Positions 45,233-56,940 of a stretch of 64,000 bases of DNA are shown here, piece after piece. Below the pieces are notes generated by a model. It was not told where the DNA came from, did not search any database, and was given only the letters and a program-made list of their open reading frames with translations. Position 1 is the stretch's first letter, and each line of letters begins with the position of its first letter. The stretch comes from Hysterangium stoloniferum (Eukaryota; Basidiomycota; Agaricomycetes; Hysterangiales; Hysterangiaceae): the NCBI GenBank assembly GCA_015178975.1, contig WHVD01000041.1, positions 558,001 through 622,000 on the forward strand. The letters run 5' to 3'. Both the position numbers and the translations under genes were made by a program.

Positions 45233-46436
45233 GGAGTGAAGTTGAAGGAGACATCTGAATAATGAATAGAGTGCTATTAGAAATTTAAAGAATTCAGTTT
45301 CTCCTGGAAAGTATAAACCGAATACATGACATTTAAAGATAATATTATTTATAGTATATAAATTCATTTTTTTAAAAACCAATATCAATTATAAATCTAT
45401 AAACATGTGTTTTTTATAAACTTGCCATCTTTAACAAATTTTTCATGCCTTGTTTCAGATAATACTACCACAGTAACATCCTCTATACCATCCTTTAAAT
45501 CCACTATATACATTTGAAATGGGTACATTGGATCCTTGTAAGCCTGGTCCTACATGCAACCTCTTACTTGTTTATTGTTTTTTCCTGCTGCCCACCATGT
45601 ATACCATTCACTGGGTTGTCAAGTAATACACTGTGGTCTATCAACCTGTGTGACCCAGACCCAGTGAGCCTATTTGATGATAGGCTTTCAATCCTTCTTC
45701 TTTTGTTATGTACATATGCAATCTGAAATATTCTTAAATGGATAATTGTTAATAGCACTAGAGGGAGCCCAAGATTTTTGGAGTTGGAAAACCTTCAGAA
45801 AATCTTCATATTTGGCCAAATTTTCTCAGCCTTTTTGAACTGAAACACTGTTTGAAAATTTTCAGTTTTAGTAGGTTTTTGTTACAACCTATTCCCAGAT
45901 ACCTCAATCTTCTGTAATTATCCATAACTTCTGACCTGACTTCTGACCATGGAACATTTCTAGTTCCCATACTTCCAAATGTGATCCTTGTTCCACATTT
46001 GGTAACTTGTTCATTGACAAGTAAGCATTAATTTGCTTGTTTTATTGCCATTTTGGAATACCTTCCCTAATCTGTCTTATTGTGATCCTAGTTTGAAGTA
46101 CAATAATGAAAGAACTTTTATTAGTTTCCATGCATTTGTACTCTACCTTAGATCTGATATCAACTTAGTTTCTTATTTCTTCTTTCTTTCTGTACACTGG
46201 ATATTTGGAACTCTTCATAACTCTGAATATCTGTAATCTTCCAGTGTAAATCCCTTCTCTGAAATTAAGGACATCCTGAGCATTTGCATAGGGGTGCAGC
46301 ACATAAGCTGAAGCTAACATCCAGACCCTATCTGGAAGTTCCCAAGTTCCCAGTTATTTTCCAATAGTTCCAGAATAAGTTCCTGACATGGCACTTAACA
46401 GTGTATCAGAGATCTCAATCCTGTGACTAGCTCATT

Positions 46437-47560
46437 ATGGGTCTCAAATGTAAAGCTGCCAAAGGTCCATCCCAACTTCAATCCCCATTGCAGCTTTATA
46501 CCACTCAACTTGAAACCCCTGCTCAGCCCACAACATCAGCTTCCACTGAAGAAGTCACTGAGGTAGCAAAAGATCCAGATGCTCCCAAAGTTTCTGACAA
46601 CAATGACAAGGAAGATCAGCTAGATAAATCGAAAAAAAAACTACTGATGATCTGACTGAAACATTGTCCATCAATTCCATTGCGAAATTTGCTGACTATC
46701 TGCAATCTGCTGAGGAAAGCAAAGAATCTTCCCATACTGGAGTCAAAGAACCAAACCATTTACTGGAAAGGATCCAAAGAAATTGAAGAATTTCCTTCTT
46801 CAATGCCATTTCAGTTTCCATGATCAACCCACTGCATTTAAATCCAACAGTTGAAAAGTCAATTTCATGCTCTCATATCTCAAGGATACCACCCAGGATT
46901 GGTTTGAACCCAGACTTTCTGGAATATCCGATGAGACACCCATATGGCTTGATGACTGGGACACATTTGTTGAAGAACTGGAAACTAACTTTGGACCTTA
47001 CAATCAATCTGGTGAAGTAGAAAATGAACTAATGACATTCAAGATGAAGGACAATCAACAAGTTTCTGATTATCTCATCAAGTGCAATACCCTCACTGCA
47101 CATTGTAGATGGGAAGATTCTGCCCTCAGACACCATTTCTATATGGGTCTTCTGTCACACCTAAAAGATGACATCTGCAAAGAGGGAAAGCCAAAAACTC
47201 TCCAACTCATGCAGATGAAGGCTCAGACATCCAATGCCCACTATTGGGGATGAAAAGCAGAAATTTCCCATGAAAATCTGATGGAACATTCTTAAAGCAA
47301 TAAGGCATTGACTAGCAAGTCTTCCAGCAACAACTCCAGCAATAAATCTAGCAACTCTGGCAATAATACCAGCAAATCAAATTCCAATTGGAAGAAAGAC
47401 AAGGAAAAACAGTCAACCTCCAATAAACTTGACATTTCCCATTTGTTGGGTTCTGATGGTAAACTCACCCTGAGGGAGAAACAATGACACATGGATAACA
47501 AACTCTGCCTTTTCTGTAGAAAAGGCAGACACAAGGTTTCTGGTTGCACCATTAAGTCAA
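46437..47560 (+). pseudogene. Gag of gypsy C with zinc knuckle
   Basis: Three open pieces (46437-46655, 46867-47253, 47491-47570) span the gag homologous to 41120-42290: acidic N-terminus, capsid-like centre (LDDWDTFVEELETNFGPY, DYLIKCNTLTAHCRWED) and CCHC knuckle CLFCRKGRHKVSGC. Frameshifts and stops between them inactivate it. The knuckle retained here shows what was lost in the gag-only element. Confidence 0.8.
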
Positions 47561-47699
47561 ACCCTTCCAAGGCTCACACAGCAACTTCCACTGTGACTTC
47601 AACCTCCAAGGAAAAACCTGCCAGAGTTGAAAAAAGAGTAAGAAACCCTCTGGAATCTGCACAGACAGAGGGTTGTGTTGACTCTCCCTGTGTTTCCGA

Positions 47700-48902
47700 G
47701 ATTATCTGTCTCAATGTATCTGCTCTTTCTAACCCTGACTCATTATTTGTACTACTCATTTCTGACCTTCTTGGAAATTTAGTGTTTTGAGCTCTGATAG
47801 ATTCTGGCTCCACACACTGTTTTTTAGATACCACCTTTGCCACAAAACATAATCTGAAACTCCATTCTGTTCCCACAATCTCTTTGCATCTGTTTGACGG
47901 CACTAGCAATATGGCAATTACTCAAGCCTGTGACATGTCTATCCAGTTCCCATGTGGAACATCCAGAGGGTTACTTTTTCATAACACAGTTGGACTCTAG
48001 CTGTTCAGTTGTTCTGGGTATTGGGCAGTATAAATTTCCAAATTCCTGACACTTCCATTCCTCCTGCAGCATCTAATCTGGACAGAGCCTCTTCAGTCTC
48101 AACAGCATTTCTGGCTTCTACTGAAACCTCTGAACCTCTGAAAATTTCTCTCATCAATGCTGCAGCATTTGTTAGGGTGAGTAAACTGGATGGATCACAG
48201 TGTTTTTTAATTAGCTTAAAAGTTGATGAAGCATCTGGACCTTTTGCAACTCCTGAATTATCTGAGCTAAAAGCTGACCTGGAAGGAGTTCCCAAAAAAT
48301 ACCATGATTTTGCCAATATTTTCAGTAAGCAGAAAGCTGACCAGCTTGCACCACATATATATGTAGGCCTTATGACTTAGAAATCAATATTGAGCCTGAT
48401 TCAAACCCTCCCTTAGGACTTATTTACCTGTTGTCCCAATTGGAACTTTTGTCTATTTGGGAGTTCTTGGATGAACATCTGTCAATAGGTTTTATTGATC
48501 CCTCAAAAGTCTCCATATGGAGCATCCATCCTTTTTGTCAAAAAAAAGGATGATTCCCTTCACCTCTGTGTTGATTTCCAAGGCTTAAATTCCATAACAC
48601 AGAAAGATAAGTACCCACTTACACTCATTACAGACTTACTCTATGCTCCATGGAAGGCTTGGATTTACACCAAAATAGACCTTAAAACATGCCTATCACT
48701 TGGTCTGAATTTCTGAAGGTGACAAATGGAAGACTGCTTTCCACACCCACTATGGATCATTTGAATGGTTGGTTATGCCCTTCAGCCTTACCAACACTCC
48801 CTCCACTTTTCAATGTTTTGTTAAAGATATATTTTCCAACATGCTCAATGTATGTGTTATAGTCTATTTGGGAAACATTTTGGTATTTTCTGAAGATCCC
48901 AC
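47700..48902 (+). pseudogene. Protease and partial RT of gypsy C
   Basis: The region runs from the protease DSG through the RT palm. The open piece 48009-48380 carries KYHDFANIFSKQKADQLAPH, the normal protease-RT linker missing downstream in gypsy A. 48495-48716 carries SPYGASILFVKKKDDS and NSITQKDKYPL. 48769-48902 carries [20 protein letters not shown]. RNase H and integrase are gone, replaced by element D. Confidence 0.8.
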
Positions 48903-49924
48903 TGTCACAACCATCACAAGTCACAATACTGTCACAAATACTCAAAGGTAACTTTCGACAACTCTTCGACTCATTGAATTTGACTTGACAAAACCCGAAC
49001 ATTATTCGACAACATTGAATCTCTTTTGACATGTCTCATTTCGATGTCACAAATGATTTCATTATTAGTTCATAACATAGTCATAATGATACAAAGAAAA
49101 GCATAAAAGGGCTACAAAAGGAGTGAGGGAAGTCAGTTGAAATATCTGTAAATTAGTGATACTAGTAATCTAACTTGTTGTAACTTCTTCGACAAATACT
49201 TCTGTGAGTTCTCACAACTGGTAATAGCCTCTTACTTCATCAACAGGGCAAATATATACTTTGTCGAATGAGGCTTTCGAGTTCGATCAGTAGAATATTA
49301 TTCGACTTTATTGAAGAATAATCGATTCGTGACAGTATATTTCAACTATCAACTGTTGATGAAGCCCAGGACACAATCTGAGACTACCAAAGCATCGAGT
49401 TCTACAGCACTTCAATCTGTGGCTCCCATTCCTTCACCGAGAGTTATTTGGCCATCGTGGATTCCAGTTTCTCCTTTGACCAAAACTTAAAGAGCTATGA
49501 TGTCTTCAATCTGAGAACCCGAAGAAGTTCGAGAAGAGCCAATCTTGCCAATTCAAGAATCTGAATCCCCTTTATGTAATGCCTTTGCCCGAGTCTCCGC
49601 CTCCTGAACCTGTTATGTCTGAGGATGAAACAATGTTACGACATTTTGGAGATGTGCTCAGAAAAGTATTGAAGGACCAGATGTCTTCGAAGGAGCCTGA
49701 AAGTACAGTGAATAAGCCCAAAGAGTTTACCAGAGAAGAACCTTCAATGTTAAAAAATTTTATCACTCAATGCAAAATGGTCTTTTGATCTTGACCAAAA
49801 TCATTTGAATCCGATCAATCAAAAATTACGATGGTAACTTCGTATTTCTGGAAAACAGCTCAAGAGTGGTGGCAACCTTTTCTATTAAATCCCCTGATTC
49901 CTCCGCCATCTTTCTGTGATGTAT

Positions 49925-51220
49925 CAGCATCATCTCATAATATCCTCTTAATTTTCTTTGAATTATTTAATATTTTCTTGAATTTTTATTGAATTTTTAT
50001 TATATTTTAATTGTGAAATATAAGGCTCTATTCCTTTTAACTTCGCATAATAATAGCATATATGAACTCATATTATGCTATTACATCTTAGTTAATTTAT
50101 TATAATTTTTAACTAATTATTTATATTTTATTTACTTAGTTATTACCTTTCGGCACCTTGCTGCAGCCTAGTTTGCGCATTTTTGGAGTCATGTGACTTA
50201 TTAGATAAGCCTCTGTGTCGGGATGTCACACAAGTCACGGATGTGACTACCCGAGTCACACAAGTCACGAATGTGACTACCCGAGTCATTATTAGATTCC
50301 GCCAACTCATCATTTGCTTCCGTCCCGGGACCGCGGCCTTGAACCTTCATGTTCAAGCAAGAGGTTAGAACCCTTGTCTCAGAGAAGGGAATCACATGAT
50401 AAACAAAGGGTAAATAATGAGTAGAATATGAGGTCATTATGATCTAACTAATGACCTCATAAACTAAATAGTTAGCTAATCACTGAGTTATCAAAATGTA
50501 TATAAGGAGGGCTAAGTTTCCAATAAAATCATCTATCTCTCTCACATTTTACTGCACAGCTCAGAAGCTTATCTAATCATCCTAAGGACAATAATAGCCT
50601 TAGTCTGATACACTCACTGCAAGCACCTACACTTGCAGCATCTTGAATCTTTGTCAGCAACTCTTGGACTTAGCTAATCATCTAAGTTCCCCAGCCTCAC
50701 AGCTACCCTTTAGGCTTATTAATTAGATAATAAACCTAATAAGTATCTAAGTATCCTTACTGAAATCCCTGCCAATACTAGATTACTCAAGGCCCAGCCC
50801 TAAGTTTATTGAATTAATCAAGTACAAGCACTCAGATAATCAATACATATTATTTTCTCTATTAATAAATTATTTAACACCTTGTTAAATAACTATTAAT
50901 AGTTACAAATAAGCATACAAGAATCTGAAGCTCTTATATCAAGTCTCTGCCAAGTTACTGTGCATATATTCAGCTTCCAGCCCCTATTCTCAAGGAATAG
51001 TTCTTTCATTTGCTAAAAGAGTCATATATTGTTCTTTTGAACCTTTCAATAATCAAAATAAGCATTGATTTGAGTTGTTTAAGCTTAATAGCACAGCTCA
51101 TTAATCTATCAGTATTTAAATTACTGGACCTTTGCTTGTTTTATTGTTGAAGCTCTGTGACACTATAGCATATATTGAGCTATCTAAGAGAATCCCCTGA
51201 ATACATTACACTTTCCTTGT
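49925..51220 (+). mobile_element. LTR-like insertion splitting gag of element D
   Basis: The 1.3-kb block separates two halves of one gag. It contains a TATA-like TGTATATAAGGAGGG near 50497, followed by a pyrimidine-rich start region and AT-rich sequence without open frames, as expected of an LTR. A 30-bp direct repeat lies at 50225-50284. I could not identify a convincing target duplication, so exact ends are uncertain. Confidence 0.5.
50225..50284. repeat. Two tandem 30-bp units
   Basis: The 30-bp units at 50225-50254 and 50255-50284 differ at one position. Each starts GTCACACAAGTCAC and ends ATGTGACTACCCGA and contains TGTGAC/GTCACA inverted half-sites. Their position at the 5' edge of an LTR-like block suggests repeated promoter elements. 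Confidence 0.88.
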
Positions 51221-51850
51221 GGATTATCTCGACTTTCTAGATGAATTATATGCTCAGTTTGGAGAAATTGATGCAGAAGGAGAAGCCAAAGAAAAACTCG
51301 ATAATCTTTGAATGAAAGCTTATCATCATGTTGCGAAGTATTTGATTCAATTTACAAGTCTCGCTGCTCAAACTCGATAAGACAAATTCACTTTATGATG
51401 ATGATTTTATAAAGGACTTCCAAATCAAATAAAGGATTAAATAGTGAAGCTTCAAGTTCAGCCCAAAGGTTTTGCCGAATTGCAAACAGCTGCCCTTCGA
51501 CTTACTCTTATTATTGGATGCGAGAAAATGAATGACAATGCGAAACAGAATCAAGTTCAACTCTGCAAAGATTTGAAAGAAGACAATCGATGATGCCTAC
51601 AACTTATCCTTCGACATCACGAACACCTTCAACTTCAAAATTGATAACTTTGACTTCAAGAACATTTAGGCCTTTGACTCAAGCAAAACCATCTTTGACA
51701 ATTTTAGGACCTGATGGATGATTACTTCCTGCCAAATGAGACAGAAGATTCAAAGAAGGGTTATGTATATTATGTGGAGAAAAAGGCCATTCAGCGAGGG
51801 ATTGCCCAAAAAGAAAAACTTGTCAAATTGCAAAAGGATGAATCATTGTG

Positions 51851-53912
51851 AGAGGTATGGTGAAATATGCTCAGAAATGTAGTCTGGATAAGCCCATACT
51901 ATATTCCCATTATTATTTCTTCTTTCTCTCTATTCTATTATACACTTATATTAGTTCGATGACCTATGTATGCGGTACATCGACTCTTGTGGGTGCATAT
52001 ATGCCAGACTCATGTATTCTAGCGCCCGTAATTAGAACTCAGACACTTTTTACCCTGCAACCATGACTTACCCAGACACACAGTTAGTGTCCTGTAAGTT
52101 GTGATTGGGGTATCGTCTCGACCGTCACAGACAGTCTTCAACTATCTACACAATCTTAGTTTCGAACTGTGCCAGTCAAAACTCCATTTATATCTCAATC
52201 CGCGTGGACAACATCTGCGCTATTCTATCATTTGACTCTCGTTACTCTTTTCTACACTCGAGCAGTCACTCGGAATTGCACCTAACGGTTGATTCCCTTT
52301 ATTTGTTTTAGCTATCTACTCTACCTTAGATACGTAGTTACTTCACTGAGACATATTGAACTAAATAGTCAATACTTGTTCAGCATGTATTGGACTTAGA
52401 CAGTCAATACAACTACATGTTGTACCTAAACGGTCGATATTCTTCATATATAGAACAGTTAGAACTTCCACCACTCTTCACAGTGGTGATCCGAGCTGGA
52501 CCACTCTTTCCCTACAAAGAAAACATTACTTTACGACTATTAGTTTCTGTAATGTATTAGCCTTATTTTAATACTATTTTCCGAAAAAGGAGTCCAATGC
52601 TCTATCAAGATGTGCAAATACTCAATTCACTGCAAGGTAAAATAATTTAAGTATTTGATATTAATCAGTGGCAGCCTAAATAGACTTAGAACCCCTGAAG
52701 TCAAGAGTTTACTTGAATATATGCACCCTACTTCGCAAAGAAGGTTTTGAGAGCTGCTTGTGCAAGCTTGTTCTTTTTCTGTGACAACAACTATTAAAAT
52801 AAGAATAACAATTTACTGATTCTGAAGCTAGATTTAACTTCAATACTAGCTAGTTTATATATATTTTATACTATTTATCAAACAGTAAAAATATTTATAA
52901 ACAGGTCAAAAGATTAGATATAGAATAAAACACTATTTGGCTAATATATGCTTTATTTACACTAACCTACAAGGTCTACTGTGATATTAACTTATCAGGA
53001 TCTTAATGTAGTCTTAGGATCTTGCAAGGATATTCTCAGTATTTGTTTATGTGAATATGCTTTACTGATTCACGATGGATGAACAATAGAACAAGGATTA
53101 TTTGTAATGCAATAAACAGTCAAATTACTCAACTAGAGGTGACTGAAGTCTTAAACCACAAATAACAATGTAAGGAAAACTAATAATCAGTACTCAATTA
53201 AGAGATGACTATAGTATGAGATTATTTATATATTATTAGTTGATAACCAACAACTCTAACTGAGGTGGAAATAATATATAAAAGATAGCCAACTATTCAA
53301 TTAAGAAGTGGCAAGGGGGAACAAAAGTCAACAACTCAGATTGAGGTGACAAGGGGAACAGCAGATCAGTCAACAGCTCAGATTGAGGTGACAAGAGATC
53401 TGATTGGGCCAACAACTCTGATAGAGGTGGCAAGGGTTTCCAACAGCTCTGATAGAGGTGGAATTAGATGTCCAACTGCCCAGATAGGGGTGGAGTAGCC
53501 TGCTTGCTGTAGTGACACACAGATGTGGTGAGATGATATGATATTTGGATGATATTCAGGGCTGGAGCTGAGCTCCTTATATACATTTTATTCTGAGACA
53601 TTTAGAAGATTTTAGAAGATTGAATGATGTCATTCTGGAAGGAATGATGTCATTTAGAATTTTCTAGAATTTTCTAGAGCATTGTGGAAGGTTCTAACTA
53701 CTTCTAAGACACTATAGAATATTCTTGGCACAATAGAACTTTCTGGAATCTTATAGAATATTCTACAATATTCTATCTATTATTAGTACCTATCAACTAC
53801 TATTCCTTTGGAAGCCACTGGAATATTCCAGGGAATTTTCAGTTTTTGCTGTAGTAGCATATATGATGACATAATGCTCTCGCACCTGTGCGCGCACATG
53901 ACACCCTTCGCG
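51851..53912. other. Non-coding region with LTR-like traits and irregular repeats
   Basis: No gene is supported. Around 53090-53500 irregular 40-60 bp repeats carry AACTCNGATNGAGGTG-like blocks. Around 53600-53780 palindromic TTCTAGAA-type and TGATGTCA-type sites recur. These resemble the leader and promoter parts of a retroelement, but I find neither partner LTR nor ORF. Confidence 0.45.
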
Positions 53913-54325
53913 TCTTGTGACTGTCACACACCTCTGTGACTGTCATGCGCCTCTGTGACTGTTGCACGCCTCTGTGACTGTTGCGCGCCTCTGTGACTGT
54001 TGTGTGCCTCTGTGACTGTTGCGCGCCTGTGTGACCGTTGCACGCCTTTGTGACTGTTGTGCGCCTTTGTGACCGTTGCACGCCTTTGTGACCATTGCGC
54101 GCCTTTGTGACCATTGCGCGCCTTTGTGACCATTGCGCGCCTTTGTGACCGTCACATGCCTTTGTGACCGTCACATGCCTCTGTGACCATTGTGTGCCTC
54201 TGTGACCATTGTGTGCCTCTGTGACCATTGTGTGCCTCTGTGACCATTGTGTGCCTCTGTGACCATTGTGTGCCTCTGTGACCATCCTGCGCCTCTGTGA
54301 CCGTCGTGTGCCCTTGTGACAACTG
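53913..54325. repeat. 19-bp minisatellite, about 22 copies
   Basis: The unit is CCTYTGTGACYRTYRYRYG on the plus strand. By eye 22 successive TGTGAC cores are spaced 19 bp apart. Five consecutive units (about 54180-54275) are identical with GTGTGCCTCTGTGACCATT. Because 19 is not a multiple of three, all minus-strand frames stay open and give a spurious 171-codon ORF of 19-residue repeats. Confidence 0.93.
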
Positions 54326-54768
54326 TCACTTGTTGTGATGAGTTTCCCGTGCACCGTATAATAAACACAGGTGGCCGGCTTTATACTATTATATAATTAT
54401 TATATTTATTTTTAGTTAGTTATAAATATAATATTTTATTATAATAATATAAAAATATATATATTGTCTTGATTATGCACGATTATTTCACATCGCGTTT
54501 TGTGGGCATCGGAGTTTGAAATGTCATGTGAATGTCACATGATTACTTGTGGTTCTCTTTATTCCTCAAAGCGCTCCATGCACACGATGATGCATTGCAA
54601 ATCCTTCACATCCTACTTGGTGGGGATCACATCGTGCCCAAGGTTGACTACCAGTATATATACATCCAGATGTTGGAGGAATCTCTTAACGGGGTCACTT
54701 GAAATTCATCGTTTGTGTATTTTACTCTAAGGGGTCGGTTGAGATGAAATCAGAGGAGACTCGATAAG
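54326..54768. other. AT-rich spacer before gypsy B
   Basis: 54380-54475 is almost pure A/T. No gene or LTR boundary could be fixed. The 5' LTR of gypsy B was not recognised. Confidence 0.4.
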
Positions 54769-56940
54769 ATGGTTTTGGAAGTGCTCTACCCTTATAATGA
54801 CTTGATCCAAGTGCCCAATTCACCCATCTCCACAACTAGTTCATTTGTTCATAATCTAAATGGGTCTCCTGACACTCATTTCCTTCATTCACTCAATTGT
54901 CCCATTATTTTGCAAGACTTCCCATTGGATATGAGGATGCAAGTTGCAGACCATCTTCAGGAAAAGGGAATGGAGATCTGCACTCCCCTCCACCAACCTC
55001 AGCCGCATCAGCCTTTGAATATGACCGAAATTGAGAGAGAAATCTCGAAGGAACCCAGCCCGGTGCCCCATCAGGGGACTCATTGCTCTCGCATTGCGTT
55101 CGAATGAATTTCAGATAATCCTAACTTCAGTGATGAACTACCCACGACTAGGAATAGATCAGTCACCAACAGGGGTCGACTGTCCTTCTCTACCGCATTC
55201 ACTGAGGGCATAGCTGGTCAGGTTGCTGGTCGAGGATTTCTGAACCCAGATGATCCCCACCATTCCCTGCCGATCTCCTCGAATCCCTTTCTACCACCAG
55301 AAAGACCCCTAGCAGTTCATCTGGGAGCTCTAGTAGTTCAGACTATGGAGGGAATTTGGGATGTGGGGGGCATCATGGTGGAGTACCTAACTCTCCCTTT
55401 CGAACTCTGATGCAGCCTCGAGTTAGCACGCCTATCGATGACTTACCTAAGGATAAAAAGATCTCTCTGAACACCAATGACATCAAGATAAAATGGTCTG
55501 ACCTTCCCGAATATGATGGAACTCAATCCAAGGCCTTGGACTACATCATGGATATCATGAGTCTCTCAGAGATCTCAGACTCCATGAGCACATTGTTAGG
55601 AGTCGCTCTGCCAAGACGACTCACCAGCAATGCCAAGATCTGGTGGAGCACTTTAGACCGTGAACATTGCACTGAATTCAGTTGATCTCATGGATCGTTC
55701 CTTTGGGGTATCGTAGAGGGATTACTTGGAACCTGTTGGCACAAATCCTTAGCCTTAGAATGGGAAGCCATGAAATTTTGACAAGTCGGCCATGATCAGG
55801 AGACACCTGTTCACTATATTCAATGGAGAATTAAGCTTTATCAATTCTTGTACGGTTTCCACCAAAATCGAAAGGACGAAACGTGCAGACTCATCCTCAC
55901 ATTACCCACGGAATGGCTTTACCTTCTACAAGGACAACCCATTGACGACATCATGAGCTTACAGACTTATGCTAACAATCTGCAAGAGGCTCTGATCAAC
56001 ACTTGGGTCCAAACACATCGAGAGCATTACCAGTTTCAGAAGCCCAGAGTCATGATCGCCGAGCAGGAAGAATCGGATCCCTGGCATGAAGAAGAGCACT
56101 CCAGGGGAATCGATTCCACTAATCGAGGCCACGTCCTTCTCAGAAAAGCCGAAGATAAAACTGCCCCTAGGAGATCCAACACGAAACAGGGTAAAAAACA
56201 CAGCAAGTTCTTTTTCGAACGAAGCGACAAGAAAAGTGTCGTTAAACCCCTGAAGGAGTGCTGGATTTGCAGGAGCTTAGAGCATTTTAAGATTGACTGC
56301 CCTCACGCTGGTAAGATGTCACACTATGTCTCTATTAACAAATGCTCTGCACAGAACCCGATCGAGGAGGTGGAGGATCAGAGGGCTTACGAAACAGTTT
56401 ATGGATTAAGCATACAGGGACAAGTACATAACATTGATGAGGAATCAATTTTCATTTCTGTCTACCTTCCTCAATCAGAGGACGACATTGTTTTAGATGT
56501 GAGTTCATCCCCACATGAGAACGAAGCATTGCAAGTCTATGTTTCTATATCAGACTGTGATTTCCTTGAGAATGGAGACTGGCTAGATGCTCATCGTCAG
56601 AACTGGAAAGGTCTGACTGAGACGGGAGCCTTATTGTGATCTAAACCTCCTACCATTGAGGAAATCGTCGATGAGGAAGTATTTGCAAACCAATCTAAGG
56701 AAATAAGTCAGACCTACATTATAGAAGACCCCTCTGAATTAGAGGGATCGGAGGAGGAGAACTTCCCCTTCAACCCAGGGCAGTTACCCAACCTAATTCC
56801 TTGTGATGAATCGGATTCTGAAGTGGACGACTTTGTTCCGAACATACCTAATGGTAGATGTGTCAGGAGGGATGTCAAACTGGCTGTAAGAAAGGAAAGC
56901 AAAAGACCCAGGGTCAATACCCTCAATCCAGTCGGCTTAT
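54769..56940 (+). pseudogene. Gag of gypsy B with zinc knuckle
   Basis: The main frame includes MQPRVSTPIDDL, KIKWSDLPEYDGTQSKALDY, then YGFHQNRKDETCRLILTLP, and a CCHC knuckle, CWICRSLEHFKIDC (about 56261-56302). Three TGA codons interrupt the same frame (55683, 55779, 56637), and it closes at 56940. The acidic tail (about 56650-56850) overlaps the beginning of the pol frame. Confidence 0.8.

Larger units (their letters stand above)
45880..48902 (+). mobile_element. Gypsy element C, truncated in RT by element D
   Basis: The 5' LTR (45880-46401) begins TGTTACAACC and ends CTTAACA. Gag (46437-47560) has MGLKCKAAKGPSQLQ, ELETNFGPYNQSGE and a zinc knuckle, CLFCRKGRHKVSGC. The protease shows ALIDSGSTHCFLDTTF, preceded by TGA at 47788-47790 where gypsy A has CGA. 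RT motifs follow: YGASILFVKKKDDSLHLCVDF, TKIDL, and [13 protein letters not shown], in which the catalytic YLDD is changed to YLGN. The element then stops at the first base of element D's LTR. Many stops and frameshifts are present. It is family 1-related but older. Confidence 0.85.
48903..51850 (+). mobile_element. Gypsy element D, LTR and split gag, inserted into element C
   Basis: The LTR (48903-49334, 432 bp) runs TGTCACAACC to GTGACA, then a self-priming site ATATTTCAACT at 49337-49347. Gag-like sequence (49360-49920) has EPSMLKNFITQCKMVF and AQEWWQPFL. It resumes at about 51225 after an insertion, with FLDELYAQFGEIDAEGEA, YLIQFTSLAAQT, and a zinc knuckle CILCGEKGHSARDC near 51765-51810 (broken by small indels). 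No polymerase is found before 51850. Confidence 0.72.

Noticed and set aside
50225-50284. CRISPR-like repeats
   Set aside because: Only two directly abutting units without spacers, in a eukaryotic retroelement context.
53839-54354. 171-codon minus-strand ORF of HKGAQWSQRR-type repeats
   Set aside because: It is the translation of the 19-bp minisatellite. All three frames of that strand stay open for the same arithmetic reason, and no promoter or homologous domain is seen.
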